Shown in pieces: positions 35,495 through 42,316 of a stretch of 64,000 bases of DNA. Both the position numbers and the translations under genes were made by a program. Under the pieces are notes generated by a model. The model made no database searches. It was not told the DNA's origin and worked only from the letters and a program-made list of their open reading frames with translations. This DNA is from Bacteroidota bacterium (lineage in GTDB: Bacteria; Bacteroidota; Bacteroidia; Cytophagales; Cyclobacteriaceae): contig JAFDYV010000003.1 of assembly GCA_018267275.1 (NCBI GenBank), forward strand, positions 1 through 64,000, in the 5' to 3' direction. Within the stretch, counting starts at the first letter, position 1. Each line of letters starts with the position of its first letter.

Positions 35495-35869
35495 CTACCC
35501 GCGAAAGAATTTCACCCAGTCGCCACCAAAAACGAAAGGATAGTCTGCCTTATTTTCGTACAAATAGATGTTCACCAGTTGTTCATCGATGATGATCGTA
35601 TCCATAAAGTAACCGGCCTCCATTTCGATTTGGTGAATGGTGTTTCTGGTTTCCAAGTTGGTCACTTCAAAAACCTCGACCAAAATTTTATCGGTAGGTG
35701 AACCGGTGCGGTAGGCGAATGGATAAGGTCCGAGCGAATACAACTGATAACCTGTGAGCCAGGTGCTGAATTTATAACGCAAGTTTTCTTTCAGCGGCTC
35801 GTAGTTTTCCATGCCCCTGCGAAGGGAACCGTAGAAGGCGAAGAGGTTTGTGTTGTCTGTTTTGTGCAT
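35495..35869 (-). CDS. Gamma-glutamylcyclotransferase-like (GGCT/AIG2) protein
   Basis: A 124-residue protein with the fold of gamma-glutamylamine cyclotransferases. The substrate-binding YGSLRRG lies at residues 14-20, and the general base is the Glu in the middle (VEVFEVTN). Family members cleave gamma-glutamyl groups from amines or peptides as 5-oxoproline. It could serve turnover of gamma-glutamyl compounds such as those made by GCS2-type enzymes, but the two loci are far apart. Confidence 0.78.
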   Translation of the reverse strand: MHKTDNTNLFAFYGSLRRGMENYEPLKENLRYKFSTWLTGYQLYSLGPYPFAYRTGSPTDKILVEVFEVTNLETRNTIHQIEMEAGYFMDTIIIDEQLVNIYLYENKADYPFVFGGDWVKFFRG

Positions 35870-35933
35870 GAAGCCTCGTCAAAGCTTTCAAAGTTTGCAT
35901 TTTGAATTCATTCCGGCAACCGGAGCCGTACCG

Positions 35934-36335
35934 CTACAGATTAACGCAATCAGACAAGAGCGTTGTGTAATCATCACCCAAGTACTTAAAAAACTTTGTG
36001 TTTTCGATACCACTCTTTACATCGTGGTAACGAACTGCAATCTGACAGAACTTCACTCTATCCACTTTTTTTGAATCTGTTAAAAAGTTTAACACGGCCT
36101 CTTGTGGCTGACCCATTTGAAGAAATGCACTTGCATAATTCCAATAGTCTTCTGATGTAAAATTGAAATTATCATTTTTCACTTGGCTGTTGGCACTCTT
36201 CAATAATGCCACACCCAACTGATAATCTTTCTCTGATACATGAGCTGGTCGATGTGGAGTTTCTGGTATTTGCGAAACTGAAACAGTTGTTGCGAGCGTA
36301 ATAAGTAAGAAGATGGATAGTCGGGAAGTTTTCAT
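35934..36335 (-). CDS. Small secreted hypothetical protein
   Basis: A 133-residue protein with a signal peptide (MKTSRLSIFLLITLATTVSVSQ) and a helical, TPR-like body (EDYWNYASAFLQMGQPQEAV). I do not recognise a family. It lies next to a REP element and the transposase gene. Confidence 0.5.
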   Translation of the reverse strand: MKTSRLSIFLLITLATTVSVSQIPETPHRPAHVSEKDYQLGVALLKSANSQVKNDNFNFTSEDYWNYASAFLQMGQPQEAVLNFLTDSKKVDRVKFCQIAVRYHDVKSGIENTKFFKYLGDDYTTLLSDCVNL

Positions 36336-36385
36336 AGTTTATTTTTCTAACGCAGTTAAGATCAAGAAAGTATGTTAGGCTGGGA

Positions 36386-36452
36386 TGAACGGCCAACTCT
36401 AAGCTGTTCGACATTTGTAATGTCGAACCCGGATAAAGCTGATTTGCAATCA
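36386..36452 (-). repeat. REP-like hairpin element, left copy
   Basis: A perfect hairpin gttcgacatt / aatgtcgaac with a 3-base loop (36406-36428) is followed by a smaller hairpin (gattTGCaatc at 36441-36451). The arrangement is the inverse of that at 37111-37160, where the small hairpin comes first. Both copies are also preceded or followed by the shared 13-base word tgaacggccaact (36386-36398 and 37163-37175). The two lie on either side of the transposase gene. Confidence 0.8.
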
Positions 36453-36469
36453 ACAAAACCAAATATTGT

Positions 36470-36997
36470 TCAAAACGGAGATAGCTCCAATAGGCCTTTA
36501 CGATTGCCGTAAAAATCGCAGCAACTGCTATAAAGGTATTCTTCTGCCTTTTCTACAATACCTGCCCTAACGGGGTTAAGGTGAATGTAATCTGCTTTGG
36601 AATCAAAGAATTTTTGTGTCGTGATTTCCTCGGCATGGTATCCTTCTTCCCAAAACCAAATGTGCTCTTCTTTCTTCAATAGCCAAAGCAACCACCGCTT
36701 GCGACTTTCTGCTTCATTGTTCTCGATGGCCTCATAAATTTTCTTGGCGGTGTATTTTTTGAAATCTCTAATGACATCACTGAGCTTTAGCTGCTCTGTT
36801 TGAATAATCAAGTGACAATGGTTGGTCATGACGACCCATGCATAAATTTTTAACCCCTTATGTTGTTGACAATAGCGCAGGTTTTCCAACAATAGCTCCA
36901 CGTACTGTTTGCGGGTCAAAATATCAACCCATTGATGTACGGTAAAGGTTACAAAATAAACAGCTTGTTGGTCGTAAACGCGATAAGCGAAAGCCAT
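36470..36997 (-). mobile_element. REP-associated tyrosine transposase (RAYT, IS200/IS605-like)
   Basis: A 175-residue HUH-type single-strand transposase of the Y1/RAYT group. The histidine pair is VMTNHCHLII, and the conserved FFDSKADYIHLNPVRAGIVE segment holds the catalytic Tyr. RAYTs are domesticated relatives of IS200 transposases that mobilise or spread REP hairpins instead of moving themselves. Here the gene is bracketed by REP-like elements at 36386-36452, 37033-37072 and 37111-37160, which are probably its substrates. The N-terminus (MAFAYRVYDQQAVYFVTFTV) is normal; the ATG at 36997 begins it. Confidence 0.9.
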
Positions 36998-37032
36998 TAG
37001 CGAATTTAGTAAATATCACAATAACGAGTTCT

Positions 37033-37072
37033 GGATTACAAATCCGTTTTATGTGGGTTGGACATTGCAAAC
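37033..37072 (+). repeat. REP-like element, partial middle copy
   Basis: This copy reads ggattacaaatccgtttt and then tgtgggttggacattgcaaac. It matches the first half of the full copy at 37111-37160 but has a decayed second hairpin. It is a direct repeat of the right copy, about 79 bases upstream of it. Confidence 0.75.
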
Positions 37073-37109
37073 ACGGAAAAGATTAGAAAAAAGATTGTAA
37101 GTGATAGGT

Positions 37110-37160
37110 GGATTACAAATCCGTTTCATCTGGGTTCGACATTACAAATGTCGAACAGCG
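37110..37160 (+). repeat. REP-like hairpin element, right copy
   Basis: A small hairpin ggattACAaatcc (37110-37122) is joined by about 11 bases to a large perfect hairpin gttcgacatt ACA aatgtcgaac (37134-37156). This is the same pair as the left copy in opposite orientation, so the transposase gene sits between inverted REP elements. Confidence 0.82.
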
Positions 37161-37186
37161 GTTGAACGGCCAACTTCGTGCTGGCT

Positions 37187-37257
37187 TCGGCAAGGGATAG
37201 AAACGGAAAGCCTCCCGCGTCTCGCGGGACGGACTTGTAGTGGATAGCCCGGGCCGA
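37187..37257 (+). ncRNA. Probable structured RNA element common in Bacteroidota
   Basis: The region folds into nested helices: an outer pair tcggc (37187-37191) with gccga (37253-37257), then GGG (37194-37196) with CCC (37248-37250). A 7-base perfect apical stem TCCCGCG / CGCGGGA lies at 37213-37229. Between them lie the near-repeated words GATAGAAACGGAAAGCC and TAGTGGATAGCCC. This GGATAG-GTGGA arrangement around a variable hairpin is, from memory, recurrent in Bacteroidota intergenic regions and may be the Flavo-1 class; I cannot confirm the name. It lies upstream of the alanine dehydrogenase promoter. Strand is inferred. Confidence 0.5.
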
Positions 37258-37328
37258 GCTGGATGGCAAGTGCGTTGGGGTGAGGTTGCCGCCAAAAAAA
37301 CTTACTCCAAAATCTTCATTTCACGCAT

Positions 37329-37361
37329 TGCAAACGTGTGTGTAAAACTGTTGTATATTTG
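37329..37361 (+). promoter_or_regulatory. Promoter of alanine dehydrogenase
   Basis: TTG (37329-37331) and TATATTTG (37354-37361) match the Bacteroidota -33 TTG and -7 TAnnTTTG boxes with a 22-23-base spacer. The -7 box ends 40 bases before the ATG at 37402, giving a leader of about 35 bases. Confidence 0.5.
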
Positions 37362-37401
37362 CCGACCTTTTTGACAATCTTCAACAATAACATAACGCTT
37401 T

Positions 37402-38517
37402 ATGATCATCGGAGTACCCAAAGAAATCAAAAACAACGAAAACCGCGTAGCGCTAACCCCAGCAGGGGCGCAAGAACTGACCAAGCGCGGAAATACCGTT
37501 TACGTGCAAACCAAAGCAGGCGAAGGCAGTGGCTTTAGCGATGCCGAGTACACCAGCGCGGGTGCAAAATTGTTGCCCACGGCCGCGGAAATTTTTGGCA
37601 TTGCCGAAATGATTATGAAGGTGAAGGAGCCGATTGAGCAAGAATATACGCTGATTAAAAAAGACCAACTGGTCTTCACTTATTTCCACTTTGCCTCATA
37701 CGAGCCATTGGTACATGCGATGGTGAAGACAGGCTCGGTGTGTTTGGCCTATGAAACCGTAGAGCGTGTGGACGGCAGCCTGCCGCTGTTAGTGCCCATG
37801 AGCGAAGTAGCAGGACGTATGTCCATACAAGAGGGCGCAAAATATTTAGAGAAGCCATTGAAAGGCCGTGGCATTTTATTGGGCGGTGTTCCCGGTGTGA
37901 TGCCCGCAAAGGTCTTGATTTTAGGTGGTGGTGTAGTAGGTACTAATGCGGCCAAGATGGCGGCCGGTATGGGTGCAGATGTCATTATCACTGATGTAAA
38001 CATCAATCGCCTTCGTTACTTAGATGATGTGATGCCAAAAAATGTGCGCACGATGGTATCGAACGAATATGTGCTACGCGAATTAGTAAAGACCCACGAC
38101 CTCATCATTGGTGGTGTATTGGTACCCGGTGCAAAAGCTCCAAAACTGATTACCCGCGATATGTTGAAGACCATGCGCCCCGGAACAGTGCTGGTAGATG
38201 TGGCCGTTGACCAAGGTGGTTGTATTGAAACGTGCCGACCTACCACACACGAAGACCCAACTTATATTATTGATGACGTAGTTCACTACTGTGTGGCCAA
38301 CATGCCCGGTGCAGTACCTTATACGTCAACACTCGCTTTGACCAATGCTACACTGCCATATGCCATTAAACTGGCAACTCATGGCTGGAAAAAAGCTTGT
38401 GCAGAGAATGCTGACTTGAAAAAAGGATTGAATGTGATCAATGGAAAAATTGTTTACAAAGCAGTATCGGATGCATTCAACCAACCGTACAGCGATGTGA
38501 AGGAGTTTTTGAATTGA
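37402..38517 (+). CDS. ald: Alanine dehydrogenase
   Basis: A 371-residue NAD-dependent enzyme that converts L-alanine to pyruvate and ammonia, and the reverse. Features: GVPKEIKNNENRVALTPAG with the substrate Arg near residue 15, EMIMKVKEP with the pyruvate-binding Lys, VFTYFHFASYEP with the catalytic His region, and the dinucleotide fold LGGGVVGTNAAKMAAGMGA. NMPGAVPYTSTLALTNATLP near the end is characteristic. It is a single-gene unit with its own promoter and terminator. Confidence 0.97.
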   Translation: MIIGVPKEIKNNENRVALTPAGAQELTKRGNTVYVQTKAGEGSGFSDAEYTSAGAKLLPTAAEIFGIAEMIMKVKEPIEQEYTLIKKDQLVFTYFHFASYEPLVHAMVKTGSVCLAYETVERVDGSLPLLVPMSEVAGRMSIQEGAKYLEKPLKGRGILLGGVPGVMPAKVLILGGGVVGTNAAKMAAGMGADVIITDVNINRLRYLDDVMPKNVRTMVSNEYVLRELVKTHDLIIGGVLVPGAKAPKLITRDMLKTMRPGTVLVDVAVDQGGCIETCRPTTHEDPTYIIDDVVHYCVANMPGAVPYTSTLALTNATLPYAIKLATHGWKKACAENADLKKGLNVINGKIVYKAVSDAFNQPYSDVKEFLN

Positions 38518-38546
38518 TTTATCTGATTTATCACCACTAAGACACT

Positions 38547-38580
38547 AAGGCACTCAGTATTTCTTAGTGCCTTTTTTATT
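38547..38580 (+). terminator. Terminator after alanine dehydrogenase
   Basis: A perfect 8-base stem aaggcact / agtgcctt (38547-38554 and 38566-38573) with an 11-base loop is followed by TTTTTTATTTT. The left arm is part of an 8-base iteration (actaagac, actaaggc, actcagta), so the hairpin may have grown from a repeat. It ends 8 bases before the end of the opposite gene. Confidence 0.85.
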
Positions 38581-38587
38581 TTGCTCA

Positions 38588-39031
38588 TTATTCAAAAACA
38601 GGAAATCGTTCTAGGAAAACCGCTTCCTCCCCCGCCTTTGCTGCCTCGCAGCAAAAGTGAACCATGCCATTGGTAACCGCTATGTACTTGGCGTGAACGG
38701 TCATGTTGTAAACCGCTACTTGATTGAATGCCTTTTGCGTAAGCTTGATCGCGGGCGATTTGCATTCAATCAACATCCACGGCTTGCCTTCGCGGTTGAA
38801 AACCAATATATCTGATCGTTTTTGTAGTTGGTTGTAGGTCAGGCTCCCTTCAATGCGAAAGAGCGATTTCGGGTACTTCAACTCTTGAATTAAATACTGT
38901 ATAAAGTGCTGTCGGACCCATTCTTCCGGGGTAAGCACCAGGTACTTTTTCCGAATCCCATCGAAAATCCATATTTTGCCTTGCTCTTTTTTCAGCGCGG
39001 GTTTGATTTCGGGCAGATTAAGTTTGTGCAC
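38588..39031 (-). CDS. HsdR N-terminal (type I restriction R subunit-like) nuclease-domain protein
   Basis: A 147-residue protein. The GTG at 39031 (VHKLNLPEIKPALK) is chosen over longer frames, which would overlap the divergent AMP nucleosidase gene; family members begin at this point. The core is typical of the HSDR_N domain: IWIFDGIRKKYLVLTPEEWV, then RSDILVFNREGKPWMLIECK, giving the PD-(D/E)XK pattern Asp...Glu-x-Lys. No helicase or methyltransferase subunit is nearby. It is widely present as a stand-alone gene in Bacteroidota and so is probably a housekeeping nuclease, not a restriction system. Confidence 0.78.
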   Translation of the reverse strand: MHKLNLPEIKPALKKEQGKIWIFDGIRKKYLVLTPEEWVRQHFIQYLIQELKYPKSLFRIEGSLTYNQLQKRSDILVFNREGKPWMLIECKSPAIKLTQKAFNQVAVYNMTVHAKYIAVTNGMVHFCCEAAKAGEEAVFLERFPVFE

Positions 39032-39079
39032 AGGCGAAAGGTACTTGAAAACGAGGGCATGTAAAAAACTAACGTTATT

Positions 39080-39850
39080 ATGAAAACCAAAAAAGAAATT
39101 GTTGAAAACTGGTTGCCGCGCTACACAGGCGTAAAACTCCAAGACTTTGGGCGTTACATTTTGCTCACCAATTTTTCGAACTACGTGCGCAAGTTTGCCG
39201 AGTGGCACAACGTACCTGTGATGGGCGAAGACAAGGCCATGCTATCGGCCACAGCCGAGGGCATCACCATCATCAATTTTGGGATGGGCAGCCCCAATGC
39301 CGCCACCATTATGGATTGCTTGACCGCGATTCATCCACAAGCCGTTGTTTTTTTAGGAAAGTGCGGTGGCTTGAAAGCCAAAAACGATATCGGTGATTTT
39401 ATCTTACCCATTGCAGCGATACGTGGAGAAGGTACAAGCAACGACTACTTTCCACCCGAAGTGCCTTCGCTGCCAGCCTTCGCATTGCAAAAAGCAATCT
39501 CCACCACCATTCGTGATTACAACCAAGACTACTGGACGGGCACAGTGTACACCACCAACCGAAGGGTTTGGGAGTGGGACGAAGATTTTAAAAACTATTT
39601 GATAAAAATACGCGCCATGGCGATTGACATGGAAACGGCCACTGTATTCTCCACTGCCTTCTACAACGAAATTCCCACTGGCGCTTTGTTATTGGTATCT
39701 GACCAACCGATGACACCTGATGGCGTGAAAACAGATGTGAGCGACCGCGTGGTGACGACTAACTATGTTGACCTCCACATCAAAATCGGCATCGACTCGC
39801 TGAAGCAACTCATCAACAAAGGGATGACGGTGAAGCATTTGCAGTACTAG
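39080..39850 (+). CDS. amn: AMP nucleosidase
   Basis: A 256-residue enzyme that splits AMP into adenine and ribose 5-phosphate. It is the short, catalytic-domain form seen in Bacteroidota. Motifs: FGMGSPNAATIMDCL, VVFLGKCGGLKAKNDIGDFI as the phosphorylase-like core, and AMAIDMETATVFSTAF with the catalytic Glu; SDQPMTPDGVKT follows. The start lies 48 bases from the divergent HSDR_N gene. The stop TAG at 39848-39850 overlaps the heptamer array that follows. Confidence 0.92.
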   Translation: MKTKKEIVENWLPRYTGVKLQDFGRYILLTNFSNYVRKFAEWHNVPVMGEDKAMLSATAEGITIINFGMGSPNAATIMDCLTAIHPQAVVFLGKCGGLKAKNDIGDFILPIAAIRGEGTSNDYFPPEVPSLPAFALQKAISTTIRDYNQDYWTGTVYTTNRRVWEWDEDFKNYLIKIRAMAIDMETATVFSTAFYNEIPTGALLLVSDQPMTPDGVKTDVSDRVVTTNYVDLHIKIGIDSLKQLINKGMTVKHLQY

Positions 39851-39897
39851 ATACTGGATGCTGGATTCTAGTTGCTAGTATCTAGTATCTAGCATCT
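39849..39897. repeat. Heptamer array of seven units (consensus RGNWNCT)
   Basis: Seven consecutive 7-base units in perfect register: AGATACT, GGATGCT, GGATTCT, AGTTGCT, AGTATCT, AGTATCT, AGCATCT. Every unit fits the pattern R-G-N-W-N-C-T. The array begins inside the stop codon of amn and ends just before the 3' end of the opposite oxidoreductase gene. Confidence 0.88.
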
Positions 39898-39903
39898 ATC
39901 TGT

Positions 39904-41247
39904 CTACGCAAAGAACTTCGTTACCCCTGGTACAGCCACTTTATAGTTCCCATCTGCATCGGGTAGGGTAAGCGGCATTGCATCAAAATCAAACGAGGTA
40001 GGCATGATGCTGAGTCCCGAATTCACCGCTTTGTCCCAGTCAACCACTTCGCCACTATACGTGGCCATGCGGCCCAATATCGCAGTCATGGTGCTCTTCG
40101 CTCCATTTTCGGTATCAGCAAATTTATATTCATCCTTGGCAATGGCGGCAAACAATTCATCGTGCTCAGTTTGGTACGGGTTGTTCTCTTTCGCCTTATC
40201 GAATTGATATGTCACATTGCCCTTGCGGTCGCGGATGTTGGCATCACCACAAAAAATCGTGCCCTTCGTACCGATCAGTTGTTCATCTACTTTACTGTAT
40301 GTGCCCTTGATGTGGCGGCACTGGCTATTTAATACTGTGCCATCCGCATATTGAAATTCTACAAAATGATGGTCGAAGATTTCGCCATATTCTTTTCCTT
40401 TGCGCACTTCGCGGCCACCCATGCCTTGCGCTTTTATAGGATACGAACCCTTGAACCAATTCACCACATCGATGTTGTGAATATGTTGTTCTACAATGTG
40501 ATCGCCACACAACCAATTGAAGTAATACCAATTTCTCATTTGGTATTCCATTTCGGTTTGGTTGTATTTGCGCGGATTTACCCAAACACCTTCGCTGTTC
40601 CACCACGCTTGCGCGGATACAATTTCACCAATCGCACCTTCCTTCAGTTTTTTATACAACTCCCGATACGAGTTTTGATAATGGCGTTGCAATCCCACCA
40701 CCACGTTCAGTTTTTTTTGCTTTGCGACCACTGCCGCATCCAACACACGCTTGATTCCTGCCGGGTCAGTGGCAACAGGTTTTTCCATAAACACGTGCTT
40801 GCCTTTGTTAATGGCTTCTTCAAAATGAATAGGCCTAAACCCGGGTGGCGTAGTCAGAATTACCACATCGGCCAACGCAATTGCTTTTTTATACCCGTCA
40901 AAACCAACAAACTTATTGGACTCGGGCACGGCAATTTTGCCTTTGATGTTTCCGGTTGCCCCCGACCAATCACTTAAATCATCTGCCATCAAATTTTTAT
41001 AACAATCCTCTAACCTGTCGCGGAACGCATCGGCCATCGCCACTAACTTCACATTTTGTTTGGTAAGCAAAGCCTGCATGGCTGCGCCTGTGCCGCGGTC
41101 TCCGCAACCCACCAACGCAACTTTTATTGAATCGTCCACAGAAGATTGAAACTGCGCTTGCGAAGCCAATGGCATGGCGAGAAGCGATGAGGCAATTAGA
41201 GAAGTTTGTTTTACAAATTCTCTGCGGGTTTGTTTGGAGCTTTTCAT
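39904..41247 (-). CDS. Tat-exported Gfo/Idh/MocA-family oxidoreductase
   Basis: A 447-residue protein. The ATG at 41247 begins a twin-arginine signal (KSSKQTRREFVKQTS) with an AQFQ cleavage site, so the folded enzyme is exported. The NAD(P)-binding region VALVGCGDRGTGAAMQALLT and the EKPVATD motif (VFMEKPVAT) are classic for the family, and a C-terminal alpha/beta domain follows. Such periplasmic or cell-surface dehydrogenases often act on sugars or inositols. No sugar-utilisation operon is beside it. Confidence 0.88.
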   Translation of the reverse strand: MKSSKQTRREFVKQTSLIASSLLAMPLASQAQFQSSVDDSIKVALVGCGDRGTGAAMQALLTKQNVKLVAMADAFRDRLEDCYKNLMADDLSDWSGATGNIKGKIAVPESNKFVGFDGYKKAIALADVVILTTPPGFRPIHFEEAINKGKHVFMEKPVATDPAGIKRVLDAAVVAKQKKLNVVVGLQRHYQNSYRELYKKLKEGAIGEIVSAQAWWNSEGVWVNPRKYNQTEMEYQMRNWYYFNWLCGDHIVEQHIHNIDVVNWFKGSYPIKAQGMGGREVRKGKEYGEIFDHHFVEFQYADGTVLNSQCRHIKGTYSKVDEQLIGTKGTIFCGDANIRDRKGNVTYQFDKAKENNPYQTEHDELFAAIAKDEYKFADTENGAKSTMTAILGRMATYSGEVVDWDKAVNSGLSIMPTSFDFDAMPLTLPDADGNYKVAVPGVTKFFA

Positions 41248-41281
41248 GGGCAAATGTTAAGTGTTTTAGACTTTATTGTTT

Positions 41282-41386
41282 CCCTCACCCATCTAAACTT
41301 ATCAAATAGCACGGCTACCGAGCCCCTCTCCCGAGGGAGAGGGGAGCCTACTCGCTACGTTCTCTGATGTGGCAGTTGGGTGAGGG
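41282..41386. repeat. Nested inverted repeats between two minus-strand genes
   Basis: An outer inverted repeat CCCTCACCC (41282-41290) / GGGTGAGGG (41378-41386) encloses a perfect inner palindrome CCCCTCTCCC GA GGGAGAGGGG (41323-41344). This pyrimidine/purine-rich nested design looks like a short mobile or regulatory repeat rather than a simple terminator. There is no U-tract on either strand. Confidence 0.75.
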
Positions 41387-41399
41387 GTTTGGGGATTCA

Positions 41400-42311
41400 C
41401 TACTTTAAATATAACGCAAAAAAATTTTCAATTTCCTCTTTGCTCGGTTGCTGTAACGGCCGAACTATTCGAAAGCCCACAAACATACCATCGGTGAGCC
41501 ACCATTTGCTTTTTGGAATTTGTGGGTCACGTTTATTCCAGTCGGGGGAGGAAGCGATGCGGTTGGAGCAACGTAACTCAATTGCTTTGTCTAAATATGA
41601 ACCTCCGCGAACCGTTTTCGGATACTTTGATGTCGGCAGGTTTACTGGGTCTTTAATAGAAATCTTATTTAGGTATGCGGGGTCGTATTGGTCGAGCGTC
41701 CATTCGCTGAGGTTGCCGAGCATATCGTACAAGCCAAATGCGTTGGGTTTCTTTTCGCCTACGTGGTGAAATTTTGCGTTGCTGTTTTCTTGAAAATATC
41801 CATGTTCAATCAAGGCTTTAGAATCGATAGCTGAAGTGTTGGCCTTGCACGCATACTCCCACTCGGCCTCCGTGGGCAATCGAAAAAAAATGCCGGTTTT
41901 GGAATACAGCCATTTGCAGTACATCAAAGCGGCTTGCTGGCTCATGCTGTTGGTAGGATGGCTAGCATCGCGCCCCATGCCCCAAGTCAAATCAATGTAT
42001 TGAGGAGTTGCGCGGGTGATCCCATCCAAATTTTTTCCTTGCGGTAGTTGAGCATCTTTGAAATAGGCATCCCACTCTGCAAAGGTCACTTCCTTCGCTC
42101 CCATCCAAAATGCAGACACTTCAATTTCTTTCACCGGGCTTTCGTCATTATCGGCCATCATACTTTTACTGCCCATTTCAAATTTTCCGGCCGGTACAGC
42201 CACCATCTCAAACTTAGCCGCTGCGCCTGCAATACTCTGTGTATAGTTCTTAAAGTCCTGCGCTACAGTTAAAGAATGCACCGACATCAAAATCCAAAAA
42301 AGGTATTTCAT
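41400..42311 (-). CDS. Secreted FGE-sulfatase/SUMF1-domain protein
   Basis: A 303-residue protein with a signal peptide (MKYLFWILMSVHSLTVAQ) and a formylglycine-generating-enzyme fold: PAGKFEMGSKS, EVTFAEWDAYF, FFRLPTEAEWEYACKA, AFGLYDMLGNLSEW and SYLDKAIELRCSNR, VGFRIVRP. Without the paired active-site Cys of true sulfatase activators visible, it is probably one of the many Bacteroidota members used in cofactor or surface-protein modification or gliding (GldJ/GldK-like). It lies five bases after the FadL-like gene, so both are one unit. Confidence 0.82.
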   Translation of the reverse strand: MKYLFWILMSVHSLTVAQDFKNYTQSIAGAAAKFEMVAVPAGKFEMGSKSMMADNDESPVKEIEVSAFWMGAKEVTFAEWDAYFKDAQLPQGKNLDGITRATPQYIDLTWGMGRDASHPTNSMSQQAALMYCKWLYSKTGIFFRLPTEAEWEYACKANTSAIDSKALIEHGYFQENSNAKFHHVGEKKPNAFGLYDMLGNLSEWTLDQYDPAYLNKISIKDPVNLPTSKYPKTVRGGSYLDKAIELRCSNRIASSPDWNKRDPQIPKSKWWLTDGMFVGFRIVRPLQQPSKEEIENFFALYLK

Positions 42312-42316
42312 CGATT

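Noticed and set aside
36386..37300. tRNA or att site near the transposase
   Set aside because: The GTTCGAC hairpin resembles a T-arm but no cloverleaf can be built and no integrase is present.
38588..39031. Complete type I restriction system
   Set aside because: Only the small HSDR_N-domain protein is present; no M, S or helicase subunits.
39032..39208. Long N-terminal extension of the HSDR_N protein
   Set aside because: It overlaps the divergent amn gene completely, and the family starts at the GTG at 39031.
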